Source of the DNA: Ashinkailepas kermadecensis | Lineage: Eukaryota > Arthropoda > Thecostraca > Neolepadidae | DNA: 64,000 bases | NCBI GenBank assembly: GCA_034440615.1 | Contig: JAOTOM010005113.1 | Span: forward strand, 585,001 to 649,000 | Direction: 5' to 3' | In this document: in pieces, positions 23,868 through 36,465 of the stretch | Layout of the letters: every line of letters starts with the position of its first letter | Numbering within the stretch: position 1 is the first letter of the stretch | The notes under the pieces: model-generated | The model's input: the letters and a program-made list of their open reading frames with translations, nothing else | Told to the model about the DNA's origin: nothing | Databases searched by the model: none | Position numbers and translations under genes: made by a program

Positions 23868-24729
23868 ACGGGATGCATACTGGAATGGGAAGAGAGAGAG
23901 AGAGATGGATGATGAAGGCTACGTGAAGCCCCGGAAACACCTCCGTGCTCCCACACCCCTTAACGAGGCGGCTGTCTTAAGCCCAGAGCGCCAATTCCCT
24001 ATCCAGCCGAGCAACGATGGCTGACCCAACCCAACGATGCAGGGCACCACAAAGCACCTATGCAAATGGAAATACTTACGATATTACCATTAGTGATAAT
24101 GCGTACTGCATTATCAGTACTGTTAATATGCATGTTATCACCAGTAAGCCAGCTGCTGAGAATAGATGTAACTTGTGGCCTACCTATACATCCAGGTGCT
24201 ACTAACAGCGCCAGCATCTGCATCAGTTGGAGTTGGAGGAGTGCGTTCTCGATCTCCGCCAATGCATTGAATGCCCAATACTCAATACACTGAGCAAGCC
24301 GCCATCACATGGGCACACTTCACGATGTGGGATTACTCGGACACAACTCCACAGTAGGGTGGGATCGGCAAAGGGGAAATCAATACAATATACGACTGTG
24401 ACCGGGGTGACACCACATCCTCACGTCTGTTCTAGGCCGGCGTCGCATCCATTCCACCCCATTCAATCAATTCAATTACGTCCTCAATGCGAGTAAGTAA
24501 TCTGTTCTAAAAGGATATTAGGCTGAAACAGCATGGTAGCATGCACAGAGGACGTGCATCGTAGAAGCGATTCCAAGGCCCACGCTTGCGTCAATTTAGC
24601 CGGAACATCGGCCAGGGTGAGGTGGGGCATGGCCGAACTGGATGTCCGGGATTTCCATAATAGGTATTCATCTTTCAGCCTACGGGCGGTAAGAATTCGT
24701 ACAATTTCCATTTGGCGGCGTGCGGCTCA
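23868..24729. other. Unassigned sequence
   Basis: No gene recognised. Frames at 23999-24262 and 24484-24711 on the minus strand have no identifiable domain. Confidence 0.45.
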
Positions 24730-25330
24730 GTGCCACATCATCAAAACTTGAGCGGCCGATCGAAATTGGCCGGTGCCACCGGCGTCCGACGCAATTACAC
24801 CTACGCGACCGGCCACTGGCGGCCAGTCGAGCGGCCGATCAAACGCCGCCAGTCGAGTGGCGCCGTCACATCCGCCGTCGGCCGCGCCGCCAATATAGCG
24901 CGCCGCGCGCCGCAAACAACCCGCTGGTTGCAGCGCGCCGCTCGGCCGCCAATTTGGCGCGCCAAATTGCGGCGGCGCGCGGCGACATCGGCGCGTAATG
25001 TCCGGTCCAGCCGTATCATTCTATCCGGTAATCGCGCCGATCCGATCCATAATGAATGTTTTGGCCGACGGCGGCCGACGCTGCGCCGACGGCCGGCCGG
25101 CCAGCGCCACAGCTGCCGCAGCGCGCCAGTAATGACGCGGCCGTGACGGACGAGCGGCGGCCGGCCGGCGCCGCCACAGGAAGCGCCAGCGCCGAGAGAT
25201 GAGCCGACCGCTGGTCATGATTGACCGGTAATGATACGGCGGCGCGGCGCCGTGCCCCGCCGCCCGGAGACCCGTGCCAGCCGCCGGTCAAACGACGGCC
25301 CACTCACCGGCTATCGGAGCTTGGGCTGAG
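24730..25330. other. CpG-dense block
   Basis: About 600 bp with extreme GC and CpG content, built from GGCCGG, GGCGCGCC and GCCGCC-type words, sharply bounded by AT-richer DNA. It is open in several frames because stop codons are rare in such composition. It could be a CpG-island-like promoter or a repeat. No transcript-supporting signal was seen. Confidence 0.5.
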
Positions 25331-25439
25331 TCAACTGTCAGTCACTCCAGCAGACACACACGCACCGGAATCAGTCGGAATGGCGCGGTACGCTTCGCGG
25401 CTTTGAAACCTTCGTATCTGATATGATTGGACTCTGTCA

Positions 25440-25985
25440 TGCTTTCACCACCAACAAAACGTGTCGATAGGAGCAGCACGTATCACAGAACACTGAACTT
25501 CTAGAAAAAGCGGAAGATTTGCCACAATTGGGCGGGTATCGTCTGACGCTAAACCCAACATCCCTCGAGCGACAGCGAAAACGTCCGAAGTGACGCCATC
25601 GCTCGCAAGTCGGGCAAGTCCGAGGCAAGAGGCCAGCATGTTTCACACTGACCGTGGCGTGGGAAACATCGAGCAGTGCCTCTCCATCACCACCTCGAAG
25701 GAAACGGTGTGTCGCGCAGGCTTCAGTTATACGTAGGCGGCATATGGCGCCTCGTTATGTATCACACTACGTGAAGGCCAAACCCACTCATCCAGAAGAC
25801 AGGGTTTTATTGTTCTCAGTGTGGCATCAGTTGGAGATTCCCAGCTGACATGCCACTTCTTAAAACTCGAACGTGGAAAAGCCGCATAGCAGTCACTGGC
25901 AGGGAGTGCATGGGAAGTGATTAGGGAATTTGCTCCGCTGCACCATCAGCGGCCTCGTTCCCACAGATTCTCACGTGGCTGAGAA
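25440..25985 (-). mobile_element. Degraded 3' coding end of the hairpin-tailed LINE
   Basis: On the minus strand this begins with NEAADGAAEQ, the end of an RNase H domain. It passes a heavily damaged zinc-knuckle region and finishes with segments that align, with shifts and stops, to the C-terminus of the LINE copies at 27894 and 46832 (for example RQTIPAQLWQIFRFF against ESPIVQSGQLFRFL). It ends near 25440 without the hairpin tail. It is the most decayed of the three copies here. Confidence 0.65.
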
Positions 25986-27164
25986 TTCAACGGAAGACCA
26001 TCTCTTCGTCCGCGACATCAGTCCGCGTAGCACATCGTGTGTAATTGGCCCGATGGGTCAACAGGCCACTGGGTGAGTCACCATACAGCGCGCAAAGCGC
26101 CATCACCAGTCCCGAAACACGACGCTTTGTTCACAGTCACCAGCTTGGGTGTGTACACCGATATAAGCGCCGGAACGGAGAACCCTTTGGTGACTGTCCC
26201 GTCATAACAGCACTTCCAACACCAGCGTCTATCTGCGAAACCACCCGTGCGCGTCACCGTATGGTGACAGTAGACTGCCATGAGCCCAGATCCCCGCAAC
26301 AAAGTACTTCGAGCACGAGGTAACCCTTATAAATACCTGCGAGATGTCGACGTTTGGCAAAGACAATCTCTGGTAGTCTGCTTCCTCGGCACTGGACGTC
26401 CCCAAATGGTGGCACTACGTGTCACCAGATGGTGGCACTGGACGCCGTCAGATTATCTCGGGATGGCCAAAGCCAACTCTCACGAACAGTTGGAGGACAC
26501 TTGCTGAAGACCCCGGGGACGGTATCACCGTATCCCTCCTGGACGTGTCGTTTGGGCTCCTCCCAGATCTACCGAAAAGGGTACATGTCCCGTGCTCCAA
26601 TTCTGGTGCGCTAATGCTCTCAAATAGAACTAGTCATCTCAAATCGCGTTTTTGCATGTAGTCTGTGAACCACAGAACCCCTGAAAGCATGCCATTATAT
26701 ACCCATGATCAAATGAGGTACATATCGGGGGAATACGTTGCCCTCCAGTTTTTTTCTTCATTTTTCAATGGTAGCTTTCGAGAACCATACGCGTGGCGGC
26801 GTCATTCGGAGCTTTCGGAATAGGCCGAAAGTGGAAACCCCGAAAACCACTGCCGCTGCTAATTCGTGGGATATAAGCAGCAGCTGATTCAAGTTAGTCA
26901 TAAGCTCGGAAACCCTACCTCTCAACACGGCACGTTTTTCTCCAGAATTTGTATAGAGCGGTACATCGAAAGAGGGCCAAGACAATGATTGAAAGAAACT
27001 GTTTGTAAATTTATATTCAAGAATCGTATCTCTTAGGGAAGCTTTCTTACTGTTCTCTACTTGAACTTGGAAATAGCACAATCTGGCGCGGTAGACTATT
27101 CTGGATGTCGAGCTCCCATGTACTGTCTGTTGATGCTTCCATGTTGCACGCGGACGCGACGGAC
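25986..27164. other. Unassigned sequence
   Basis: About 1.2 kb without recognised genes. A short direct repeat of GGTGGCACT-type sequence occurs at 26400-26440. Confidence 0.45.
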
Positions 27165-27290
27165 ATCCGTTCTGTTCATGGCACCACTCGTTCTGTTCAT
27201 GTCACCACTGGTTCTGTTCATGGCACCACTGGTTCTGTTCATGACACCACTCGTTCTGTTCATTGCACTACTCGTCCTGTTCAGGACACG
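27165..27290. repeat. 21-bp minisatellite, about 6 units
   Basis: Tandem copies of GTTCTGTTCATGGCACCACT(C/G), a 21-bp unit, so every frame reads a 7-residue repeat. Confidence 0.93.
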
Positions 27291-27447
27291 ATATGATATC
27301 GGAAAATACTTACCTCACAATGCCACACCTAACATGTTACGTTCCAGAAGCGGCCGAGGAGACGAACATTTCAAGCTAGGTCAAGGTTTGTAGATCGTAT
27401 CCACGGAATGTGACAGGTGGTGTGTTCCACGACAGATCGACCAATGC

Positions 27448-27572
27448 ACCCCATAATTATTTATTGAGACCAAAATTTGCTCACAGGGTAGTGTTTGGCT
27501 CTGAATACGGCTGCGCAAATTTCAGCCCGATTCGGCCAACGTTTTTTTTTAGCTATAGCCCCCAGCATTATG
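27448..27572 (+). repeat. Dispersed repeat, copy 1
   Basis: Homologous to the minus strand of about 29100-29230. Shared blocks are CCACGACAGATCGACCAAT just upstream, CCCATAA, CACAGGGTAGT, CTCTGAATACG and AGCCCGAT. The family is unknown to me. Confidence 0.7.
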
Positions 27573-27893
27573 TTTAGGTTAAAAAACATCGGATGTGCAA
27601 TATGCAGGGAGCGCCCAAAACGTGAACAATGAAACCACAGGAAGCTTGTAAAAAGGTTCATGTTTTCCGGGACACGTTATGTATACCGTGACAAAAACGC
27701 GTGTGTTTGCATTATGATAGGGATTCGACTGTACGTCCATGCAAATAATGTATACAGGTAATATGAAAGTATAATTGTACTTCTTTTTGTGAGGCCAGCA
27801 TGATCAGATGTTTCCATTACCAGACCACCAGATATTCCGAAGTAAAATTACGTCGTCACCCGTAGATAAACCTATGGATGACCTATCGGTAAT

Positions 27894-28600
<707 letters not shown>

Positions 28601-28613
28601 ACCTATCGTTAAT

Positions 28614-29099
28614 GGGTGACCTTTAACTTTGTGAAGTATATTAAGGCAAACTATAAGACTTACATCAATAAGTTATTTTTTATTTTTTTGTGAAGCAAAC
28701 GTTTTGATATCACCTCTTTATATTTCATTGTTCGATCCCGCGTAGTTTTCCAATAGGAGGCAACTTACCCCAAATCCGTCCGTTCCGAAAATCGGAAAAT
28801 CATAGAAACCATGGAGAACGGACGCCTATATGGGATATTTAAAAGCATAACAATTTTTTTACAAACATTTTTTTATATGACAGTCAAATCATGCCGTTTG
28901 TATTTCTGCCATCAAATTTATCAATTTCAATGCGCTAGGGGTCACAGAAGGTCACGAGGTCACAAGGTCATGGGGTCATGAGGTCAAATGTAAGAAATGT
29001 TAATATTTTATCACAGATATGTTTTCCTTAATCATTTTTCTTCTCAAACATGCATAACATGTCACATTTTCTCTTCATCTATCGCCAAAGATACCCTTG
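28614..29099. other. Unassigned AT-rich sequence
   Basis: No gene recognised. It contains the row of AGGTCA half-sites annotated separately. Confidence 0.45.
28949..28986 (+). promoter_or_regulatory. Five AGGTCA half-sites in DR2 spacing
   Basis: AGGTCA, AGGTCA, AGGTCA, GGGTCA and AGGTCA start at 28949, 28957, 28965, 28973 and 28981, an exact 8-bp period, giving four consecutive DR2 elements. AGGTCA direct repeats are bound by nuclear receptor dimers. The same pattern can arise by simple 8-bp slippage, so function is only an inference. Confidence 0.35.
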
Positions 29100-29440
29100 T
29101 TGTGTGACCTCAAAATACTGCCGGAGGCTATAACTCCGAAACCGTTAGTCTGATCGGGCTAAAACTTGTTCAGGCGTATTCAGAGCACAAGACTACCCTG
29201 TGCACCAATTTTGGCCCAAATACAAATTTATGGGGTGTAAAATGTGAAAATTATTGGTCGATCTGTTGTGGAACGCACCAGGTACCTGCTGTGCATGAAG
29301 TATGCTTTTCCCCTAAATTCGTGGATAAACACCATCTGCGGTGAATGAATCCCGCTTTTTGGCGGTACGGGGATTAATTTAATGATGTGGACTTCCGAGC
29401 CCTTCGACTGCATGTTCATTCGGCGGTCATTGAGAACCAT
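29100..29440 (-). repeat. Dispersed repeat, copy 2, with a coding-like end
   Basis: Minus-strand relative of 27448-27572. Upstream of the shared non-coding part it carries a 70-codon open frame (29440-29228) ending FTFYTP and a stop. Its peptide includes FIHEFRGKAYFMHSRYLVRS and TTDRP. In copy 1 the TTDRP codons and the CCCATAA stop context are also recognisable. It looks like the 3' end of an unknown transposon gene. Confidence 0.55.
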
Positions 29441-31539
29441 GCTCTTTCTCTGTAATATTCAGGACATGAATGCATATTTAGAAGCATTGCGATTGAAATG
29501 TCCTTCACATCCACCCATCCAAAATAGAAAACAGCCATGGTAGCCTGTACAGTGGTGTATCATCCGCCCACGCGGTCCATGAACAGCCGACGTCCCGCCG
29601 CTGGACGACATTCCCCTGTGGTCTAATTAACGTCCGGTAATTAAGTGTTGGCATTGGTGGAGACGCGTGGAGCGGGGTTATCGCAGCATCAGGAGCTAGG
29701 GGGCGCCAAAGCTGTCAGCCAAAGTGAATGGAGGGATAAATTGCCTTCGAAGTAGAAGGAAATAATTACCCGATAAGATGTGGAAAGTGGTTGGGGATAT
29801 GCAGAGACGCGGCAATATTATGTTCCAGATATCGAGGTTGAAGTGGATCGCGTTCAGGCAGCTGGCATCATCTCCAAATACCACTTAGTGGGTACAATAT
29901 AGAAGGAGAGGATAATCACGAATCAGTCGCCTTTGAAGTTGTCGATTAGGTAGACAATGTTGGTCTTCCAAGAATGATGAAACTAACTGAACCTCACCTA
30001 TTACCGGGCTTCCCGGGGCTGTGTCTCGCGGTCTTTCATTCTTCGGAGGCGGCAATAAAAACGGGATATTTATCTAAATGTCTGTGAATCTTTCTTACTC
30101 GCCACGGTCGTTCGTAACCGTCACTGGGCCTTCTCCTAGGCCGGTTGAGTCAATGGCTTGGTTGAGAAAGTAGATGACGACAGCGTTTGGTCGCTAATTA
30201 TTCAATCTGATTACAAAAGAACTCGAGGCTTAACTCGCCTCGTCTCGGGGGGTATTTTTACGCGCCCTGAGGGTTTCCGCGGATAGCGAAAAAGGCGCGC
30301 AGCAGCGCGCAGCAGTGCGTCGAGATTTTGCACACCCTTTCCCAAATCAATTTGGCATGTTGTGTGAAAATATTAAAGTCAGGTCATCTAGGGTCGACGA
30401 GTTATTCAAGGTCAAGTGAGGTCACCTCCAAAAAAGTTAAAACAGTCGTCACGCATTAACGGATAAAGATATTTGAATGCAACTTCCAGCGTTTGGATAT
30501 CTTAAGGGATGCAACGAAACGCACCAGATGAACTTTGGATTATTTTTTAGTTTTTGATGACTTATTAGTTTTCATGTTTGCATTTTAGGGTTAAAATGGA
30601 CGATTCTGGCTAAAGGAAACATTTTTTTATGGAGGAAAGTTGACTTAAAACAACGTTTTGCGGTCCGCTCTACACAATATAAAAATAAAAATAAAAGAAA
30701 ATTGAAAACGCAACATTTTGAAAATTTCAAGAAAGTAAAATGTTGATTTTCGGGTGGGGAAGCATTTTAGGGCCATGGTCGATATCGCCTTCCTTTTCTG
30801 ATTTCCCTTTTTTTAATCACCCCCGAAATGAACTCCCCAGAGCCAAAAACATGATGTCAGTCGCGATCACATAGACGTTACCTTTGGGACGTTCCCCTTG
30901 TGACGTTACCTTTGGGAGTTAAAATTTTGGGTAGTTTTGTACCCTACTCGTCCAGCGCTTTCCGATGGCACCGCTTTCTTTTTCGTGCAACGCTTAGTTT
31001 GGAAATTAGACAGGGGCATAAAAGGACCCCCCCCCGAGACGGGGTGTGAGGATCTGACCGAAAAGACCGGGTTAAGCTCGCAAAGCCGGTGTGGGGGCCG
31101 GAGGCTCTGCCAACTACGATACTAATAACGGGAATCGTTATACAAACACATACAAGCCGCGCGGTGATTGGCGCAGGTCCATATCTATTTGCAGGAGTTC
31201 AATTACTCCAATGTTTGGCCGAGACATCCCTCGTCCCCACAATGTCGAATTTTAGCATGCGCTTTATGGGGGCATGTCTACCAATATTTTATGTCATCAG
31301 CTTTAACATTACTAGGTCCGGTCCCAACATATATTTGGAAAGGCGCGTCCGTGTACAAACCGGGTCACAACAATTGTGACAGCAGCACCCCTACGTGGAC
31401 ATGTAGTCGTTCATATCAAGACGTTATTTAAAATATTCTTTCTAACAACAAAAGGTCGTTATCGATTGGAACTTCGTCACCCTCATCTCTGATTAGTTGT
31501 ATACGAGAACACCATCGCACAACACAAGAACACGAACAT
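29441..31539. other. Unassigned sequence
   Basis: About 2.1 kb without a recognised gene. AGGTCA half-sites recur at 30375-30425 (AGGTCA, then AAGGTCAAGTGAGGTCA). Two short frames at 31089-31431 show no known domain. Confidence 0.45.
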
Positions 31540-31551
31540 GAATACCTGAAG

Positions 31552-31733
31552 CTGTTTGTTTATTGGGTGGTTAACGGCGCACTTTATGCACAATCACGTG
31601 AGGCTAGTGGCGCCGCCAACACTGATTCGCCGGTGGCCGCAGGATTGGGAAATTCCTCGAGTGGTGCAAGTGTGGAACCTGGGACTTTTGTATCCAGAGC
31701 TCAACACCTTAACCACTCGGCCATCCCCGCCCC
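31552..31733 (-). mobile_element. tRNA-derived SINE with Ser/Leu-like head
   Basis: On the minus strand the head GGGGATGGCCGAGTGGTTAA matches the 5' half and A box of Ser/Leu-type tRNAs. The B-box position (CAGGTTCCACAC) is degenerate. The 3' end forms GGCGC-CACT/AGTG-CGCC followed by GTTAACCACCCAATAAACAA, the same hairpin-plus-tail design as the other retroposons here. Flanks GAATACCTGAAG (31540-31551) and GAATAACTGGAG (31734-31745) are a 12-bp target duplication with two mismatches. Confidence 0.78.
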
Positions 31734-31745
31734 GAATAACTGGAG

Positions 31746-32327
31746 GAAAAGTGTCCAGCATCAAGAGCGCAAATTCGAATATGATGATTGCTTCCTGCGC
31801 CACAGCATCCATCAATGTGCAGAATTTCGTCTGCTAGACTCGTAACACTGGGCCAGTGTTACTGGGCCGTAACACTCGACCACTGGGCTCAGAACAAGTC
31901 TGGGCCAGTGCCACGGACACGGCCAAGTGACCTGGGGGTAGTATTATTTCTAAACTAGCAAGCTAACCGGCACTCTCTGCAAACGGTGGCGAAACAACAG
32001 CGGTCCGGAATGAGAGGTGAACGGCTTCGCTCTCTTTTGGAGATCTCCGTCTAAGGTCTCTTGAGTTCGCATTTTTTGTACTTATTCAATTATACAAGCA
32101 GCGATTGATAGGTCGGCTCCTCCATCACCTTCACCTATAGCTTTCCTCGATTTGTGATGAAATATGGTTGTTGTTGGCTTTTACGACGTGTCGACTGTTC
32201 GGTTATCCGAGTATATTTCTCGTGTAGCTCAGCTATATTCGGGGAAAGTGTGCCCACTCCTCCCCCCCCCCCAGAATGCAAAGTTCCATTCCCGTTAGGA
32301 ATACGTCTGGAGCTCACGAAAATTAAT
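31746..32327. other. Unassigned sequence with one tail-module remnant
   Basis: No gene recognised. At 32167-32205 the plus strand reads TTGTTGGCTTTTACGACGTG, then TCGACTGTT, a minus-strand tail module like that of the SINEs. Neither a head nor a target duplication was found. Confidence 0.45.
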
Positions 32328-32522
32328 CACGGCCCCGCAGCGGCCGCGCAGTGTCGTCCGGAGGTCCGAGGACATGGCCCCGCAGCGGCCGCGCAGTGTC
32401 GTCCGGGGGTCCGAGGACACGGCCCCGCAGTGTCGTCCGGGGGTCCGAGGACACGGCCCCGCAGTGTCGTCCGGAGGTCCGAGGACACGGCCCCGCAGTG
32501 TCGTCCGGAGGTCCGAGGACAC
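32328..32522. repeat. 34-bp minisatellite, about 5.5 units
   Basis: Units of CACGGCCCCGCAGTGTCGTC plus CGGAGGTCCGAGGA. The first two carry an extra CGGCCGCGC segment. All frames stay open on both strands, producing many spurious frames. Confidence 0.95.
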
Positions 32523-33047
32523 AAAGCCCATTATAATTCATAGCAATCAACTATAACCCCGTAGCATGCCCCATTAGCCCCTGTATCTCTTAAAAACGCC
32601 CCCAAAGCCCGGGAGCAGATCCCCGTCAAGTTGTCTGGAGACCCCAGATCAGGACACTCTTGAATCCATATGGAGTTGATAGGAGGCCTCTAAAGCTCGC
32701 GGGAAGATTCAATTACTCGTTAGGAGGCGCCATCGTGTTGTCGGGAAGCCCTAATTCAGGCGGCCCGTTAATCGTAACAGGAGACCGATATAGGTCACGG
32801 AAAGCTCCCAAAGCCCAGCAAGAGGACCCCTCATTTCACCCGAGGGTCTCAATATCAGGAGCTTTGACAGGTCCGTAAAGATCCCCTAGACACAAAAAAA
32901 CGGGGAGGCTACTCGAGCTTGAGGCCCAGAAAGACTGAGAAGCCCCGAATGGAGAACCGGTTTCCCCCTTCCCCCAAAAAAAAATTGGCGGTGCCGATCC
33001 TGGTTCCCAGATTAGCTTGGTGGAATATTCTGAGGTGCACAGTGCAC
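32523..33047. other. Unassigned sequence, vaguely repetitive
   Basis: Recurrent CCC-AAAGCYC and GGAG-type words at 32590-32890 suggest a very old, degenerate tandem repeat resembling that at 54930-55800. I could not define a period. No gene seen. Confidence 0.3.
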
Positions 33048-34428
33048 TGCGGAATAGTGGTACCGACGGGCCACCTCCGGACTACCGCCAGTCGTACGGA
33101 ACATAGTGGTGCCGCCGGACCACCTCCGGGCTACCGCCAGTCGTACGGAACATAGTGGTGCCGCCGGACCACCTCCGGGCTACCGCCAGTCGTACGGAAC
33201 ATAGTGGTGCCGCCGGACCACCTCCGGGCTACCGCCAGTCGTACGGAACATAGTGGTGCCGCCGGACCACCTCCGGGCTACTGCCAGTCGTACGGAACAT
33301 AGTGGTGCCGCCGGACCACCTCCGGGCTACCGCCAGTCGTACGGAACATAGTGGTGCCGCCGGACCACCTCCGGGCTACTGCCAGTCGTACGGAACATAG
33401 TGGTGCCGCCGGACCACCTCCGGGCTACCGCCAGTCGTACGGAACATAGTGGTGCCGCCGGACCACCTCCGGGCTACCGCCAGTCGTACGGAACATAGTG
33501 GTGCCGCCGGACCACCTCCGGGCTACTGCCAGTCGTACGGAACATAGTGGTGCCGCCGGACCACCTCCGGGCTACTGCCAGTCGTACGGAACATAGTGGT
33601 GCCGCCGGACCACCTCCGGGCTACCGCCAGTCGTACGGAACATAGTGGTGCCGCCGGACCACCTCCGGGCTACTGCCAGTCGTACGGAACATAGTGGTGC
33701 CGCCGGACCACCTCCGGGCTACCGCCAGTCGTACGGAACATAGTGGTGCCGCCGGACCACCTCCGGGCTACCGCCAGTCGTACGGAACATAGTGGTGCCG
33801 CCGGACCACCTCCGGGCTACTGCCAGTCGTACCGAACATAGTGGTGCCGCCGGACCACCTCCGGGCTACCGCCAGTCGTACCGAACATAGTGGTGCCGCC
33901 GGACCACCTCCGGGCTACTGCCAGTCGTACCGAACATAGTGGTGCCGCCGGACCACCTCCGGGCTACCGCCAGTCGTACCGAACATAGTGGTGCCGCCGG
34001 ACCACCTCCGGGCTACCGCCAGTCGTACCGAACATAGTGGTGCCGCCGGACCACCTCCGGGCTACCGCCAGTCGTACGGAACATAGTGGTGCCGCCGGAC
34101 CACCTCCGGGCTACCGCCAGTCGTACGGAACATAGTGGTGCCGCCGGACCACCTCCGGGCTACCGCCAGTCGTACGGAACATAGTGGTGCCGCCGGACCA
34201 CCTCCGGGCTACTGCCAGTCGTACGGAACATAGTGGTGCCGCCGGACCACCTCCGGGCTACCGCCAGTCGTACGGAACATAGTGGTGCCGCCGGACCACC
34301 TCCGGGCTACTGCCAGTCGTACGGAACATAGTGGTGCCGCCGGACCACCTCCGGGCTACCGCCAGTCGTACGGAACATAGTGGTGCCGCCGGACCACCTC
34401 CGGGCTACCGCCAGTCGTACGGAACACG
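33048..34428. repeat. 49-bp minisatellite, about 28 units
   Basis: Head-to-tail 49-bp units starting GGTGCCGCCGGACCACCTCC and ending TCGTACGGAACATAGT. Variation is confined to GGGCTACCGCC versus GGGCTACTGCC and TACGGAAC versus TACCGAAC. The five or six TACCGAAC units are adjacent (about 33830-34030), which indicates local copying. Confidence 0.98.
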
Positions 34429-34624
34429 ACGCACCTCAGCTTCTCTCCCGCCTGTCGTACCGAACACGATGGTACCTCGGCTTCTCCACCATCTGCGTTC
34501 CATCACACATCCAAAAACCTTCAACCCCATCCCTTCCTATTTTTAACTCTCCTTAACTCTTTCCTACCTCACGTTTGCCATCATCCCAGCATCATGGAGG
34601 CAATACAGCCTTGAGATGCTTGTT

Positions 34625-34781
34625 TGGATTGGATTGTGGCTTTACGACGCACTCAGCAGCTGAGCCCATATGGCGTCGCCTGCCTCTCACCCTGGCAGTA
34701 AGGGCGGGCATCGCGGGGAATTGAACCCCGTACCTCTGGCGTGCCAGACGCTCAGCCTAACCACTGAGCTACCGACGCCCC
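34625..34781 (-). mobile_element. tRNA-derived SINE, second family
   Basis: On the minus strand, GGGCGTCGGTAGCTCAGTGG begins a tRNA-like head with a D stem GCTC/GAGC, a compact anticodon-arm remnant CTGGCACGCCAG and a perfect T arm (CGGGG TTCAATT CCCCG), closing with GATGCCC against GGGCGTC. The body then ends GGCGACGCCATATGGGCTCA, a GTGCGTCGTAAAGCCACAA tail. The stem CGACGC/GCGTCG is the same as in the 45616 SINE although the loop differs. No convincing target duplication was found (TGTTTG on both sides at best). Confidence 0.8.
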
Positions 34782-36332
34782 AGGTGTTTGTGTACTGTGG
34801 ACATACTGTGTAATAACATAAACGAATAAACAAATACGTAACCAGCTGTGATCGATGTTCAGATCCTGTGTAATCCAAAACAGAGTATGCCTAGACTCCC
34901 GTCAGCTAGGTCCCAATGCCTCCACACACGCGCGTACTCCCACGTCGCGACTCACTTCCGGTGTTTTGTCCGTTTATTACTGATCACAGCAAACGACATG
35001 ATCACACATACTGATACTCGAATAATGCATAGCGCATGCGGTAACTGCGGGTCGCCAAACGTGCAGCTCCCCTTCCACTCTGCCATGTTTAATCAGGCCG
35101 ACTGCCAGACGAGCCAGTATTGCGGTGGTTACGGCCGACCTGCGAGCGATACCGGCCATTTTCCAACGGCGACAGGCCACAGAGTCCACAAATTGGCCGC
35201 TGCACTGCCGGCCGGCGGCGCTCCATGCGACGTATCACATGATCGAGGCTCATTAGATCCGGCAGCCGGCGGCCGCCACCTGTGATTGGCCAGGTGACGC
35301 CAACATGGCGCCGCTCGTCGCCATGGTGACGATCATCACGTCACGCAGCCGCCGCAGTGTGAAATGCTACATCGCACCGGTCAATTGGCGATATTGCGAC
35401 CGAGACACAACCACCGGTATCAATGGGCTCATCAATTTAGCGAACACCACACAAATGGGATTTGAGCCGCCAGACCTGCTTCAAATGCCATTCCTAAAAC
35501 TGACACCGGCACCAAAAAAGCCAGTGGTGATCACCAGTCATCAGCACTACCGAAGAACCCACGTGTATAGTCATCGTCATGACCGTATGGAAAGGGGTAG
35601 AGAAAAGGGGGCCGGTGGTGATCACCGTTCCATTCGCTTCTTGGGAGCTACTAACCTTCGGGTCGTAGCATTGACTGAATCAACATAACGGTAGCTTGGT
35701 CCCATTTGTCGAACGCTACTGCGCCTCTGGCTATCGGCAGCAAATGCATCTGTAATTTTTTTTCATCGTGAGAACACGGTGAGTTCAGATTTATTTTCAC
35801 TTGAGCGCAGATGCAAATCAACATCTTCTACTTTTGCTATTAAAGACGTAACTAAATTGTCGAATCGTGCATGACGCATCTTCTATGCACTGTATAACAT
35901 GATTATAGGTCTGCATAGAGCCGAGCATCACTTCAAAGCGTACAGGCGACAGTTGAAGGTCACTCCTGCCAGCCGTGCTTCATTACCAGGTACCCATTTG
36001 TTGAGTGCACTGACATATGGAAGATGTCAATACAAAGTTAAATATTTGACTTGAGATGTAAATAATTGTCCTGTTACGCGTATTTTCCACCCAAGTTTCT
36101 GATACCTGCAAGAACACATTTGGCGGTATACGTGGAGCATCCTACATCTCCCGAGAGACTTGAGCCCATGCAATGCTCGGCTGAACGGCTTCAGAGACTT
36201 CTATTTTATATATCTTTATTTTTATTTTTTTTCCTATATATTTTCTATATATTATATATATTTTATATTTTCTGATATTTTTTAATATTAGAACAATTCG
36301 GTGCTTTCACGTCGGACCTCATGAGTTAGTAC
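34782..36332. other. Unassigned sequence, GC-rich at 35090-35370
   Basis: No recognised gene. The GC-rich part has a possible promoter cluster, annotated separately. A 127-codon frame at 35305-35688 follows it but shows no known domain. The T- and A-rich stretch at 36200-36280 is low complexity. Confidence 0.4.
35276..35372. promoter_or_regulatory. Possible promoter cluster (CCAAT, YY1-like, CRE-like)
   Basis: Within 100 bp of CpG-rich DNA there are GATTGGCC (CCAAT box), CAACATGGCGCC (YY1-like ATGGC), GCCATGG and ATCACGTCACG (CRE-like), followed by GCCGCCGCAG. Such combinations mark TATA-less animal promoters. Only motifs are visible and no downstream gene is confirmed. Confidence 0.25.
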
Positions 36333-36340
36333 GGCCAGCA

Positions 36341-36433
36341 CAGTGATAAATTATTCGTGAAATAGGGTAGAATATACCACTTATTGAACACTGAGTTCAA
36401 TATCGACATCGTGCTTCTTGGTGCGTGCTTGTG

Positions 36434-36465
<32 letters not shown>

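Noticed and set aside
35305..35688. 127-codon frame downstream of the promoter-like cluster as a gene
   Set aside because: No recognisable domain or splice signal, and the frame length is not exceptional for the composition.
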